Positions 11,301-19,261 of a stretch of DNA of 64,000 bases are shown in pieces. The stretch is from Dryocola boscaweniae (lineage in GTDB: Bacteria > Pseudomonadota > Gammaproteobacteria > Enterobacterales > Enterobacteriaceae): the NCBI RefSeq assembly GCF_025215095.1, contig NZ_JALHAP010000074.1, positions 124,001 to 188,000 on the forward strand. Direction: 5' to 3'. Under the pieces are notes generated by a model that searched no databases, was not told where the DNA came from, and saw only the letters and a list, made by a program, of their open reading frames with translations. Position 1 is the first letter of the stretch. Every line of letters starts with the position of its first letter. Made by a program: the position numbers and the translations under genes.

Positions 11301-13364
11301 GTACTGCGACTGCCAGCCCTGACCGTCTTCCCAGCTCCAGTAGTAGTCACGGCGTTCACGGATAAGACGCACGTCCAGCCCCGATACGGCAAGCTTTTCC
11401 CCTTTTGCATTGACATAGACAATGTCAAAACCGGCATTGCTGTCTTCATCCACAATAGGCTGAATACGCGTGGTGTCGGTGCGATAGTCGTACACCTCTT
11501 TGCTGGCAAACTGCGGACGAACGCCCGGCAGCGCATCAGAAGGCCAGATGGCCTGCTCCGCCCGGCGAGTGACAGGACGTCCTCCCGATTCCAGCAGGCT
11601 TGCCTGTAACACAAGGCGCAGCGGTGAATGGACATCGCTCCACTGGCTATCAGCGCTGACGGTAGTATTGCCCTGTTCATCCAGTTGAAGCTGCACTTCG
11701 TCCAGGCTGCGGGAAAGACTCTCTTCGTTGATATCGCCAAACTGGAAGCCTGGCAGCGCCGCAACAGCCTCACGCAGAGGACGCAGGAAAAGTTGCCCTT
11801 GCAGATTGTTACCTGCCGCAGGAGCGCCATAGAGATAGCGGCCATTGACCTGGAAGCTAACCGTTTCGTCAGGTCTTAGAGGCTGTTGCCCGGAAGTAAT
11901 ATTGAGCGCCATGCGCTCCGGCATAAAATCTTCAACTTTGAATGACCAGTTACGCGGCTGGTTATCTCCGGTATTGACCCTCACCTGCCAGGTGCCGGTC
12001 TGAACATCGCTCCCCAGCGGCCAGGTAAATTGATAAAGACCGTTTTCCGGCTGCCATACCTGCGTTCTTGCTACCTGTCCGTCTGGCTTAACGACCTCAA
12101 GCTTCACCGGCTGCGCGGGAAGCGGTTTACCGTCGCTGTCGCGCAGCAAGGCATTCAAAATCACCGTTTCGCCAGGGCGATAAAGATCGCGCGGGCCAAA
12201 CATAAAGAACTGCTTGCTGTAGCCTTCTTCCCCGGCGATATCGAACTCAGCCAAATCCAGCGCCGGGCGGTTAAGATCCAGCAGCGTGGTTTGCTCACCG
12301 CTGCGGGCAAGCAGCAGTACGCCTTTATTGATTTTTTCCAGCAGCGCGTGACCGTCGTCGTCGCTTTTCGCCTGTGCAACGGTCTGGCCTTTTTCATTAA
12401 GCAATGTGAATTCAACGCCAGATTGCGCGGCACCGTTTTCAAGGCTTTGTGCGAATACATCCAGGCGGTCATGGTAGCGATGCAGCGAAACGCCAACGTC
12501 GCTCAGGGTGAAAAGCGTGGCGGCATTGCTGTAGCTGTAATGCCCTGCTTCGTTCATGATGGCGAGATAAATACCCGGCTGTTGTAAGGGCTTAATCTCG
12601 CCCAGCGGCAGCATGACTTTTTCACGAGTGTTGGGTTCAGGATTGAGATCGAATCGCCCGGTATAGACCAGATCGGCAAGTTTCAGCAGATTGTCCGATT
12701 CCCAGTTAGATACCGAATTGCGGTACTCCCACTGGCTGACAAACGCGGCAAGCGATTCATTTTTGATACGGTAGAAGTTTACGTCCACTTTATTGACGTT
12801 TAGCGCCATCACTGGCAGTCCGGCAATCACTTTCGTCGGCAACAAAGAGCCGCGGCTGGCAAAGCCGACGCTCGGCTGAATATCCCTTGTATCTATTTGT
12901 TTTTCAAAATTTATCTCAAAAACAGTTTTATTCAGTGCCGCAAGGCCGCTGTCTATGGTCAGCAGCAGATTGCGCTTCGGTTCGAGGTGGCGCATACGCA
13001 GCTCTTTCAGGTCCTGCGAAAGTTCCCAGGCACCATCGACCTTGCCGTTGGTTTTGTCTACCAGATGCACTACGCGTGAAAAATCCTGATCGGGATTGAG
13101 CGGTACGGAGAACGACAACACTAGCGCGCTGGCCCCATCCAGTTGCACCTCAGAGGCATCCAGCAGTTTTAGTGGCTTACCTGCTGAGCGCTGAGCCAAC
13201 TTTTCTAGCTGCCCCGCATCGGGTTTTGCCGCGGGTGCGGAGGATTGCTCCTGTGCTGCTGGCGCAGCGGTAGCTGCCTGTGTCTTATCATTATCATCGC
13301 AGCCCGCCAGCGCTAAAGCCGCCAACAGAGTCGCCGTCAGGCTAACTAAACGTACCGATTTCAT
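8400..13364 (-). CDS. yfhM: Bacterial alpha-2-macroglobulin lipoprotein
   Basis: Large periplasmic protease trap of 1654 aa (E. coli YfhM is 1653). The N-terminus is a lipoprotein signal with lipobox LALAGC and DD directly after the cysteine, a residue pair that favours inner-membrane retention. The thioester motif is intact (PYGCLEQTTSG), so it should act by covalent capture after bait-region cleavage. Many macroglobulin beta domains precede the thioester domain. First gene of the yfhM-pbpC unit, divergent from the sugar operon at 13688. Confidence 0.97.
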   Translation of the reverse strand: MKSVRLVSLTATLLAALALAGCDDNDKTQAATAAPAAQEQSSAPAAKPDAGQLEKLAQRSAGKPLKLLDASEVQLDGASALVLSFSVPLNPDQDFSRVVHLVDKTNGKVDGAWELSQDLKELRMRHLEPKRNLLLTIDSGLAALNKTVFEINFEKQIDTRDIQPSVGFASRGSLLPTKVIAGLPVMALNVNKVDVNFYRIKNESLAAFVSQWEYRNSVSNWESDNLLKLADLVYTGRFDLNPEPNTREKVMLPLGEIKPLQQPGIYLAIMNEAGHYSYSNAATLFTLSDVGVSLHRYHDRLDVFAQSLENGAAQSGVEFTLLNEKGQTVAQAKSDDDGHALLEKINKGVLLLARSGEQTTLLDLNRPALDLAEFDIAGEEGYSKQFFMFGPRDLYRPGETVILNALLRDSDGKPLPAQPVKLEVVKPDGQVARTQVWQPENGLYQFTWPLGSDVQTGTWQVRVNTGDNQPRNWSFKVEDFMPERMALNITSGQQPLRPDETVSFQVNGRYLYGAPAAGNNLQGQLFLRPLREAVAALPGFQFGDINEESLSRSLDEVQLQLDEQGNTTVSADSQWSDVHSPLRLVLQASLLESGGRPVTRRAEQAIWPSDALPGVRPQFASKEVYDYRTDTTRIQPIVDEDSNAGFDIVYVNAKGEKLAVSGLDVRLIRERRDYYWSWEDGQGWQSQYDRKDLVEAEQKLDLAAGETGKISFPVEWGSYRLEVRSSDNNVVSSLRFWAGYNWQDNSDGTGAVRPDRVMLKIDKPSYKAGDTIKLHIAAPAAGKGYAMVESSDGPLWWKEIDVPAEGLDINIPVDKSWQRHDLYLSTLVVRPGDKNRAATPKRAVGILHLPLGDEGRRLDIALDGPAKMRPNQNLTIKVKASAKSGELPGKINVLLSAVDSGVLNITDYKTPDPWEAFFGRKRYGADLYDIYGQVIEGEGKLAALRFGGDGDEGDELSRGGKKPVNHVTIIAQQAQPVQLNEKGEGTVTLPIGDFNGELRVMAQAWTDDRFGNSEDKVIVAAPLVAELAAPRFLASGDNSRLALDLTNLTDLPQQLTVNLKTSGLMTLADASSLAVKLAPGARSTLFVPVRALEGFGDGELSAEITGLNLPGETVTPQTKHWKLGVRPAFPGQTVNSGAVLMPGEVWSIPAEHISGLAPKTLEGQLLLSGRPPLNLARYIRELKAYPYGCLEQTTSGLFPSLYTNKAQLTALGITGSDDEQRRAAIDVGISRLLDMQRENGGFGLWDKEGPEEYWLTAYVADFLVRASEQGYSVNPEKLNNANQRLLRYLQDPGLIALRYTDDTAASKFAVQAYAGLVLARQQKAPLGALRELWQRHETAKAGLPLVQLGVALKLMGDAPRSQEALNLGLQTKRDDRRIWMADYGSDLRDKAMMLSLLEENKILPEQQNQLLLELSNLAYSQRWLSTQESNALFLAGRNWQTAKGDWQAQASFSPRSLNGDKAVTRNLTGEQLSALQLTNTGTSNLYLRLDSAGYPQQAPAPYSNVLHVERHFLDAKGNSKSVSALKSGELVMVWLDVWADKNVPDALVVDLLPAGLELENQNLSDSSASLADSSNEVQGLLNQMQQADIQHLEFRDDRFVAALPLSEGQHATLVYLARAVTPGTYTVPVPQVESMYVPQWRANGASAGVLTVLP

Positions 13365-13687
13365 ATTTTTATCCCTGGCCGATAAAGCCCATTAGCCGAA
13401 AACGTAGTGGAAGTATTATGCGCAATAGCCAGAAAAGCGAAAGCAGGAAAGCGAGGCATTGCGGGATGTCTCGCAAAGGGAAACGTTGAGTTGCAAAGGT
13501 TTCAGCCAATAGCCTTCGGCAAAGTGGAAGCGAGATCACAGCCTGAAAGGTTACATGTAACCTTCTGAGTCATTTGTTTTTAAAACAACCGGATAGATGG
13601 ATTAGCGGTAAGCATCCTTGCTACCTTTTATTGTGTCCCGCAGCCGTAACGCGGTGTTTAGCCAAAGTGATAATAAGAGACAGCTAA
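13365..13687. promoter_or_regulatory. Divergent regulatory region yfhM / alpha-glucoside operon
   Basis: 323 bp without a gene. It contains a perfect 18-bp palindrome AAGGTTACATGTAACCTT at 13547-13564, a second symmetric element TTGTTTT-T-AAAACAA at 13574-13588, and a possible CRP site at 13522-13543 whose right half is a perfect TCACA (13536-13540) and whose left half is degenerate. The arrangement suggests a catabolite-controlled, repressor-controlled promoter for the PTS operon. I cannot place a convincing -35/-10 pair. Confidence 0.55.
13547..13564. promoter_or_regulatory. Perfect 18-bp palindrome, candidate sugar-operon operator
   Basis: AAGGTTACATGTAACCTT is fully self-complementary and lies about 124 bp upstream of the PTS start codon. 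RpiR-family repressors bind such dyads, so the regulator at 17565-18338 is the natural candidate; this assignment is inference. Confidence 0.5.
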
Positions 13688-15232
13688 ATGAAAAGAGCCG
13701 TAAATGCCCTACAAAATTTCGGAAAATCTCTCTATGGCCCGGTGCTGATTTTACCGATCGTCGGTTTGTTTATTGCGTTTGGTAACGTGCTGGGCAATGG
13801 CAACCTTGCGGAGTACTTACCTTTCCTCGGCCATTCTTCTATTCAGCATATTGGCGTGCTGATTTCCAAATCTGCCGTTTCTGTACTGGCGAACCTGGCG
13901 CTGGTGTTCGGCGTGGGTATTCCTGTTGGCCTGGCGGCAAAAGATAAGGGCTACGCTGCGCTTATCGGCCTCGTCACGTTTATCGTTTTTATTAATGCGA
14001 TGAATGTGACTTTGCAGCTTCAGGGCGAACTGGCTCCGGCAGATCAGATGCGCGCCGCCGGGCAAAGCATGGTTTTAGGCGTGCAGGTGCTGGAGATGGG
14101 CGTATTCGCCGGTATTCTTACGGGAGCGCTTTCGGGGTATCTGTATAACCGCTATTCCGGCGTGCAGTTTTCCGGCGCGATGGCGATTTATTCCGGTCAC
14201 TGCTTTGTCGCGATAATTATGCTGCCGGTTTCTATGCTGCTTGGTCTGGTAATGAGCGAAATCTGGCCGTTTGCCCAGCAGGGCATCAGCGCAATGGCAC
14301 TGGCGATTAAAGGAGCCGGCGCCTTTGGCGTAGCGATTTACGGCTTTCTGGAACGCATCCTGGTGCCCACAGGCCTGCACCATCTGGTTTATACCCCGTT
14401 CCTGTATACCGAACTGGGCGGCACCGCGGATGTTTGCGGCAGCGTTTATCAGGGCGCGCGTAATATTTACTTTGCGGAAATGGCCTGCCCAAGTGTTCAC
14501 CAACTCAGCAGCACCGTGGTGTGGGATGCGCGTGGCATCAGCAAAATGTTCGGGCTTCCTGCCGCTGCGCTGGCCATGTACATGACGGCCAAACCGGAAC
14601 GCAAAGCGGCCGCGAAAGCGATTCTTATCCCGGCGGCGCTGACCTCAATGCTGGTAGGCGTTACCGAACCGCTGGAGTTCTCTTTCCTGTTCGTCGCCCC
14701 GCTGCTGTTTGTAGTCCACGCGGTGCTGACGGGCCTTGGCATGATGCTGTTTTATCTGCTGGGTGTTCACGCCATTGGCGCTAACGGCATTATCGATTTT
14801 ATTCTTTATAACCTGCCGCTCGGCACCGAAAAATCCAACTGGCCCATGTATATCCTGATCGGGCTCATCATGTCTGCCGTCTACTTCGTGGTCTTCCGCC
14901 TGCTTATCCGTCGTTTCGATATGCAAACGCCAGGCCGTGAAGAAGAAGACCGGGAAACCAAACTTTATAGCAAGCAAGAATATCAGGCCAAAGGCAGCAA
15001 CGACGGTCTTGGCGAAGCCATTATCGAAGGGCTCGGTGGCCGGGCCAATATTCAAGTGGTCGACAACTGTTATACCCGCCTGCGAGTTACGGTGCGCGAT
15101 GTTTCAGCTATCGATGAGCCCCGCCTGAAATCAACCGGCGCGAAAGGGGTGATTAAGCAAGGCAATAACGTTCAGGTGGTCTACGGGCTGCATGTCAAAA
15201 AAATGCGTGAAGCGGTAGAGACGTTTCTTTAA
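13688..15232 (+). CDS. PTS EIICB transporter, alpha-glucoside type
   Basis: Membrane permease that imports and phosphorylates a sugar at the expense of PEP, with the phosphate coming from EIIA supplied elsewhere. The 514 aa comprise an EIIC domain with about ten hydrophobic segments (residues about 15-415; GVTEPLEFSFLFVAPLLF is typical of the glucose/maltose/GlcNAc family), a charged linker and a C-terminal EIIB domain whose phosphorylated cysteine is in DNCYTRLRVTV. No EIIA domain is attached. The next gene, 11 bp downstream, is a GH4 6-phospho-alpha-glucosidase, which indicates an alpha-glucoside substrate such as maltose, isomaltulose or another sucrose isomer. Not present at this position in E. 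coli K-12. Confidence 0.9.
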   Translation: MKRAVNALQNFGKSLYGPVLILPIVGLFIAFGNVLGNGNLAEYLPFLGHSSIQHIGVLISKSAVSVLANLALVFGVGIPVGLAAKDKGYAALIGLVTFIVFINAMNVTLQLQGELAPADQMRAAGQSMVLGVQVLEMGVFAGILTGALSGYLYNRYSGVQFSGAMAIYSGHCFVAIIMLPVSMLLGLVMSEIWPFAQQGISAMALAIKGAGAFGVAIYGFLERILVPTGLHHLVYTPFLYTELGGTADVCGSVYQGARNIYFAEMACPSVHQLSSTVVWDARGISKMFGLPAAALAMYMTAKPERKAAAKAILIPAALTSMLVGVTEPLEFSFLFVAPLLFVVHAVLTGLGMMLFYLLGVHAIGANGIIDFILYNLPLGTEKSNWPMYILIGLIMSAVYFVVFRLLIRRFDMQTPGREEEDRETKLYSKQEYQAKGSNDGLGEAIIEGLGGRANIQVVDNCYTRLRVTVRDVSAIDEPRLKSTGAKGVIKQGNNVQVVYGLHVKKMREAVETFL

Positions 15233-15243
15233 AGGAGTCAAAG

Positions 15244-16608
15244 ATGTTTAAACCCCCATTTATTCTGTCCATTGCCGGCGGCGGCAGCACGTATACGCCG
15301 GGCATTGTGAAAAGCCTGATGGTTCGCCTGGAAGATTTTCCGCTGGCCGAAATTCGCCTTTACGATATTGACGGCGAGCGCCAGTCGGTGATTGCGCCGG
15401 TAGTTGAGAAAGTGATTCGCGACCACAGCCAGAGCATTAAATTTACCGTCACTACCGATCCGGAAGTGGCCTTTAGCGGCGCCCATTTTGTCTTCGCGCA
15501 AATGCGCGTCGGGCAGTACAAAATGCGCGAACAGGACGAAAAAATCCCGCTCCGTCACGGCGTTGTCGGCCAGGAAACCTGCGGTCCGGGCGGGCTGGCA
15601 TACGGCCTGCGAACCATTTTACCGATGGTTGAGCTTTGCGATTTAGTTGAACGCTATGCCCATCAAAAAGCATGGATTGTTAACTATTCCAACCCGGCGG
15701 CCATTGTTGCCGAAGGCGTGCGGCGCCTGCGTCCAAACGCTCGCGTCCTCAATATCTGCGATATGCCGGTTGCGGCAATGCGCAACATGGGCGCCATTCT
15801 CGGCGTCGACCGCCACAAGCTTGTAGTGGATTACTTCGGCCTGAATCATTTCGGCTGGTTTACCCGCGTACTGGTTGATGGTGAAGATCGTCTCCCGGAG
15901 CTGCGTCGTCATATCGCGCAATTCGGCCTGCTGACGGAAGACGCCGCGCAAACCGATCCGCAGCACTCAGATCCCTCCTGGGTGAAAACCTGGCGCCACA
16001 TTAAACCTATCATGGATCATTTCCCGGAATACCTGCCGAACCCGTATCTGCAGTATTACCTGATGCCAAACGATATTGTGGAACACCAGAATCCGGATTA
16101 CACCCGCGCTAACGAAGTGATGGACGGCCGCGAGAAGAAGCTGTTTGCCGCCGCCGCTGAGTACAAGAAAACCGGCATTTTGCCGGATGCATTTCACGTC
16201 GGCGTGCACGGCGCTTTCATTGTGGACGTCGCCTGTTCGCTGGCCTTTGATTTACGCCAGCGCCATCTGGTGATTGTTGAAAATAAAGGCGCAATCGCCA
16301 ATCTGCCGTACGACGCCATGGTCGAAGTTCCGGCGTATATCACCTCAGAAGGGCCGGAGCCTGTGCGGATGGGCGCGGTTCCTCTCTTCCATCAGACTTT
16401 GCTGATGCAACAGTTGGCATCGGAACAGTTGTTGGTTGAAGCAACCATCGAAGGCAGCTATGAAAAAGCCTTACAGGCGTTCACGCTCAACCGCACCGTG
16501 CCGACCATGCAGCATGCAAAAGCGATTCTTGATGACATGATCGAAGCCAATCGCGATTACTGGCCGCAGTTACAACAGGCGTGGAAAGATGGCGAAGCGG
16601 TAAAATAA
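15244..16608 (+). CDS. GH4 6-phospho-alpha-glucosidase
   Basis: Cytoplasmic NAD- and metal-dependent hydrolase that splits the phosphorylated disaccharide delivered by the upstream PTS. The 454-aa protein starts with a Rossmann-type SIAGGGSTYTPG loop, has GQETCGPGGLAYG, NYSNPAAIVAEG and the diagnostic NICDMP motif (alpha-specific members carry CDMP, 6-phospho-beta-glucosidases carry CNVP), and the GLNHFGW motif. It resembles Bacillus GlvA and Klebsiella AglB. A strong AAGGAG ribosome site precedes the ATG. It is cotranscribed with the EIICB gene. Confidence 0.92.
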   Translation: MFKPPFILSIAGGGSTYTPGIVKSLMVRLEDFPLAEIRLYDIDGERQSVIAPVVEKVIRDHSQSIKFTVTTDPEVAFSGAHFVFAQMRVGQYKMREQDEKIPLRHGVVGQETCGPGGLAYGLRTILPMVELCDLVERYAHQKAWIVNYSNPAAIVAEGVRRLRPNARVLNICDMPVAAMRNMGAILGVDRHKLVVDYFGLNHFGWFTRVLVDGEDRLPELRRHIAQFGLLTEDAAQTDPQHSDPSWVKTWRHIKPIMDHFPEYLPNPYLQYYLMPNDIVEHQNPDYTRANEVMDGREKKLFAAAAEYKKTGILPDAFHVGVHGAFIVDVACSLAFDLRQRHLVIVENKGAIANLPYDAMVEVPAYITSEGPEPVRMGAVPLFHQTLLMQQLASEQLLVEATIEGSYEKALQAFTLNRTVPTMQHAKAILDDMIEANRDYWPQLQQAWKDGEAVK

Positions 16609-16716
16609 GTTTTTTTTCAATAAATTCGAGTTATCTCGCGCCCAGGGAGATGGTTGCTTGTCGGTTTAGCAAAAAACGTCGACAATCCGATAGTGAATAA
16701 CGATTCGGAGGCAACC

Positions 16717-17565
16717 ATGTCCACCTCTTTCTTCGTCGCGGGCGACTGGCTCGCAGAGCATATTTTCGACGCGGATATCCAGATTATTGATGCGCGGATG
16801 GCGCCTGCAGGTCAGGAACATCTGCGAGATATGCAGGCGGAATACCGTGAAGGCCATCTTCCAGGCGCTGTCTTTTTCGATATTGAAGCCCTGTCCGATC
16901 ACACAAGTCCCCTGCCTCATATGATGCCGCGCCCGGAGGCGTTCGCCGTCGCTATGCGAGAGTCAGGCATAAGCAGCGATAAGCACCTGATTGTATACGA
17001 TGAAGGCAATCTGTTCTCCGCCCCGCGCGCCTGGTGGATGCTGCGCAGTTTTGGCGTTGAAAACGTCTCCATTCTCGCCGGTGGGCTGGCGGACTGGCAG
17101 CGAGAGGAATTACCGCTGCAACAGGGCGACGTTGAGCTGGAGGAAGCTGATTTTGAAGTCAGCTTCGACCCATCGGTTATCAAACGCCTGACCGACGTTT
17201 TGCTTGTCAGCCATGAAGGTACCGCACAGATTGTTGATGCTCGTCCTGCCGCACGTTTTAATGCCGAAGCGGATGAACCCCGGCCTGGGTTAAAACGCGG
17301 TCACATTCCCGGCGCGTTAAACGTGCCATGGGGCGATCTGGTGGAAAATGGTCAATTGAAAACGACTGACGAACTAAGCGAAATCTTTACCCGTCAGGGC
17401 GTAAGCTTTGATAAACCCGTTATTGCGAGCTGTGGCTCAGGCGTTACCGCCGCCGTAGTGGTGCTGGCTTTAACGACCCTTGGCGTAAACGGCGTTTCAC
17501 TTTATGACGGCTCCTGGAGTGAATGGGGGGCGCGTGCTGATTTACCCATTGAACCGGCTCAGTAA
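16717..17565 (+). CDS. sseA: 3-mercaptopyruvate sulfurtransferase
   Basis: Tandem rhodanese-fold enzyme transferring sulfur from 3-mercaptopyruvate to thiol acceptors. The ATG at 16717, preceded by GGAGGCA, gives 282 aa beginning MSTSFFVAGDWLAEH, matching E. coli SseA (281 aa); the longer in-frame start at 16654 is not conserved. The catalytic loop CGSGVTAAV is in the second rhodanese domain. It lies 108 bp after the glucosidase gene and its stop codon overlaps the start of the RpiR regulator (TAATG), so a backbone gene is sandwiched inside the acquired sugar module. Confidence 0.96.
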   Translation: MSTSFFVAGDWLAEHIFDADIQIIDARMAPAGQEHLRDMQAEYREGHLPGAVFFDIEALSDHTSPLPHMMPRPEAFAVAMRESGISSDKHLIVYDEGNLFSAPRAWWMLRSFGVENVSILAGGLADWQREELPLQQGDVELEEADFEVSFDPSVIKRLTDVLLVSHEGTAQIVDARPAARFNAEADEPRPGLKRGHIPGALNVPWGDLVENGQLKTTDELSEIFTRQGVSFDKPVIASCGSGVTAAVVVLALTTLGVNGVSLYDGSWSEWGARADLPIEPAQ

Positions 17566-18338
17566 TGGATAACCGGCTGGCAGGGTTGCTGGATCGCGGG
17601 GAATCGCTAACCCGGGCCGAGTACCGGGTGCTTTCGCACCTTACCGAACATCCGCTGCTGGTGGGCAATATCACCGTCCGCGAACTGGCGCAGGCGACGT
17701 TTGTCTCCAGCGCCACTATTATGCGACTGTGCCAGAAGCTGGGGTTCAGCGGTTACAGCGAGTTTGTCTGGCATTGCAAACAGTTGCTTTCCGGCACGCC
17801 ACACATTGCCCATCAGCCTGCCCAACCAGGCGCCGCGCTGCCGGTTTTGTTCGATAGCTTTGTTGCCAATTATCAGCAAACTTTCCGCTGGGTTACGCCG
17901 ACTCTGATGGCGCAGTTCGCCACGTTGCTGCGTGAAAAAGAGAGCTTCTTTCTTTACGGCGCGGGATTCTCTTATTTATTCGCTGAATACCTGACTAAAA
18001 AATTGCAGGTACTGGGCAAGACGGCCTTTATCTCAGGCCCTGGAGACAGCCGGGGAATATTCCTGAGTAACGCCTCGAAGTACGAAGTTTTCATTGCCAT
18101 TTCACGCAGCGGTGAAACCGAGCAGGTGCTGGATAAAGCAAGGATTGCGCAAAAAGTGGGGATGTCGATTGTGGCATTTACCCGCGCATCGCCAAATACC
18201 CTGGCTGAGCTGGCGGATGTGCATTTCCCGCTCTACGACGAGGCAATCCACTTTGCGGCAGAAGCCGCCGGGATCACCTCGTTTGAATCAAACCTGGTTA
18301 TGCTTCTCGATTTGCTGCTGTTGCAGGCAACCGCCTGA
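17565..18338 (+). CDS. RpiR/MurR-family transcriptional regulator, probable alpha-glucoside repressor
   Basis: 257-aa two-domain regulator: an N-terminal RpiR helix-turn-helix (VRELAQATFVSSATIMRLC, about residues 40-58) and a C-terminal SIS sugar-phosphate sensor domain (FFLYGAGFSYLFAEYL and AISRSGETEQVLDKA). The ATG overlaps the sseA TAA, indicating translational coupling. It is absent between sseA and sseB in E. coli K-12. Together with the EIICB and GH4 genes on the other side of sseA it probably forms one regulon, with a phosphorylated sugar as inducer; the ligand is inferred. Confidence 0.85.
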   Translation: MDNRLAGLLDRGESLTRAEYRVLSHLTEHPLLVGNITVRELAQATFVSSATIMRLCQKLGFSGYSEFVWHCKQLLSGTPHIAHQPAQPGAALPVLFDSFVANYQQTFRWVTPTLMAQFATLLREKESFFLYGAGFSYLFAEYLTKKLQVLGKTAFISGPGDSRGIFLSNASKYEVFIAISRSGETEQVLDKARIAQKVGMSIVAFTRASPNTLAELADVHFPLYDEAIHFAAEAAGITSFESNLVMLLDLLLLQATA

Positions 18339-18370
18339 TCCAGCCCTCTCCCAGAGAAGGAGAAAAGAAA

Positions 18371-19147
18371 TTAGATAATCCGATTGGTTTTAAAATCGCG
18401 CAGGAAGCTGCCCCAGCGGCGTTCATAAAACGGCGTGATGTGCGCAATCATAAAGTGGCTGATGCCCTTCTCTCCTTCCGTTACCAGACAAATATCAACT
18501 GGCTCATCGCCCGGCAACGTGTCGGTTGCCACACTTCCCGCCTGACGAATAATCGCATCAGCGTCACCGTCGGCTTCAATGCCAATTAGCAGATTAGGCT
18601 GTTCGTCGGCCTGTTCTTTGATTGAGCACAAAAACGCGCGTTTAACGGTTTTCAGGCTTTTAAACAGCGTCGTTAGCGATTCCACCATCTGCGCAGGCGG
18701 CTCGGCAACTTCAGAAAGCAGCAAAGATGTTCCGCCTTCCAGCACTTCCTGCTGGCTGAGCGGATCGCTTTCAGCGCTGACCATGTGGCTGATTTCACGC
18801 GGGGTGAACTCTTTGCCGGTCGGCAGTTTGGCGTTCAGGAATAAGCTCTCACCCAACGTCATTTCAAACAGGGTGCGCGCCGGCATGGCGACAAAAGCCT
18901 GCTCGTGGCTGATGGCCTGCTGCAGCGCGCTCACGGAGGTGAAAAATGGAATCACGGAAGTGCCGTCTTCTTTTTCCCAGTGCTGCAGTTCAACCGCGCT
19001 GTCCGCATCAATGGCTTCGCCAACTGCGGCTTCTCCCGGTACCCAAATGGTGGATTCCAGCAGTACGCGGAAGAATGCCGGGCGATGCGCAGGTTCGGTC
19101 GCCGCCTGCTCCAGCAGGGTTTCTAGTTCGTTTTTTGGTTCTGACAT
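18371..19147 (-). CDS. sseB: SseB family protein (enhanced serine sensitivity)
   Basis: 258-aa cytoplasmic protein of the SseB family, known from a serine-sensitivity phenotype; its biochemical role is not settled. The ATG at 19147 gives MSEPKNELETLLEQAATEPA, the conserved N-terminus, and the C-terminus WGSFLRDFKTNRII is also conserved. A longer reading frame to 19237 runs into a REP-like repeat and is rejected as a start. Not to be confused with the SPI-2 translocon protein of the same symbol. Confidence 0.93.
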   Translation of the reverse strand: MSEPKNELETLLEQAATEPAHRPAFFRVLLESTIWVPGEAAVGEAIDADSAVELQHWEKEDGTSVIPFFTSVSALQQAISHEQAFVAMPARTLFEMTLGESLFLNAKLPTGKEFTPREISHMVSAESDPLSQQEVLEGGTSLLLSEVAEPPAQMVESLTTLFKSLKTVKRAFLCSIKEQADEQPNLLIGIEADGDADAIIRQAGSVATDTLPGDEPVDICLVTEGEKGISHFMIAHITPFYERRWGSFLRDFKTNRII

Positions 19148-19172
19148 TGTGGTTCCAGGGAAAAACATGATT

Positions 19173-19252
19173 CGTAGGGTGGATAAACGAAGCGCCATCC
19201 ACCACAGATTTACTTTAAAAAATGGCGGATGACGCAAGCTTATCCGCCCTAC
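19173..19252. repeat. REP/BIME-like repeat pair
   Basis: Two oppositely oriented units, GTAGGGTGGATAAAC...GCGCCATCCACC and GGCGGATGACGCAAGCTTATCCGCCCTAC, lie between sseB and pepB. The same core, GTAGGG(T/C)GGATAA with GCGCCATCC(A/G)CC, recurs at 27996-28132, 31161-31230 and 35847-35932, which marks a dispersed palindromic family. Confidence 0.75.
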
Positions 19253-19261
19253 AAAAAAGCG

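Noticed and set aside
11285..11845. Long alternative frames inside yfhM and other GC-rich genes
   Set aside because: Out-of-frame readings of well-conserved genes with typical shadow composition rich in Arg, Ser and Cys.
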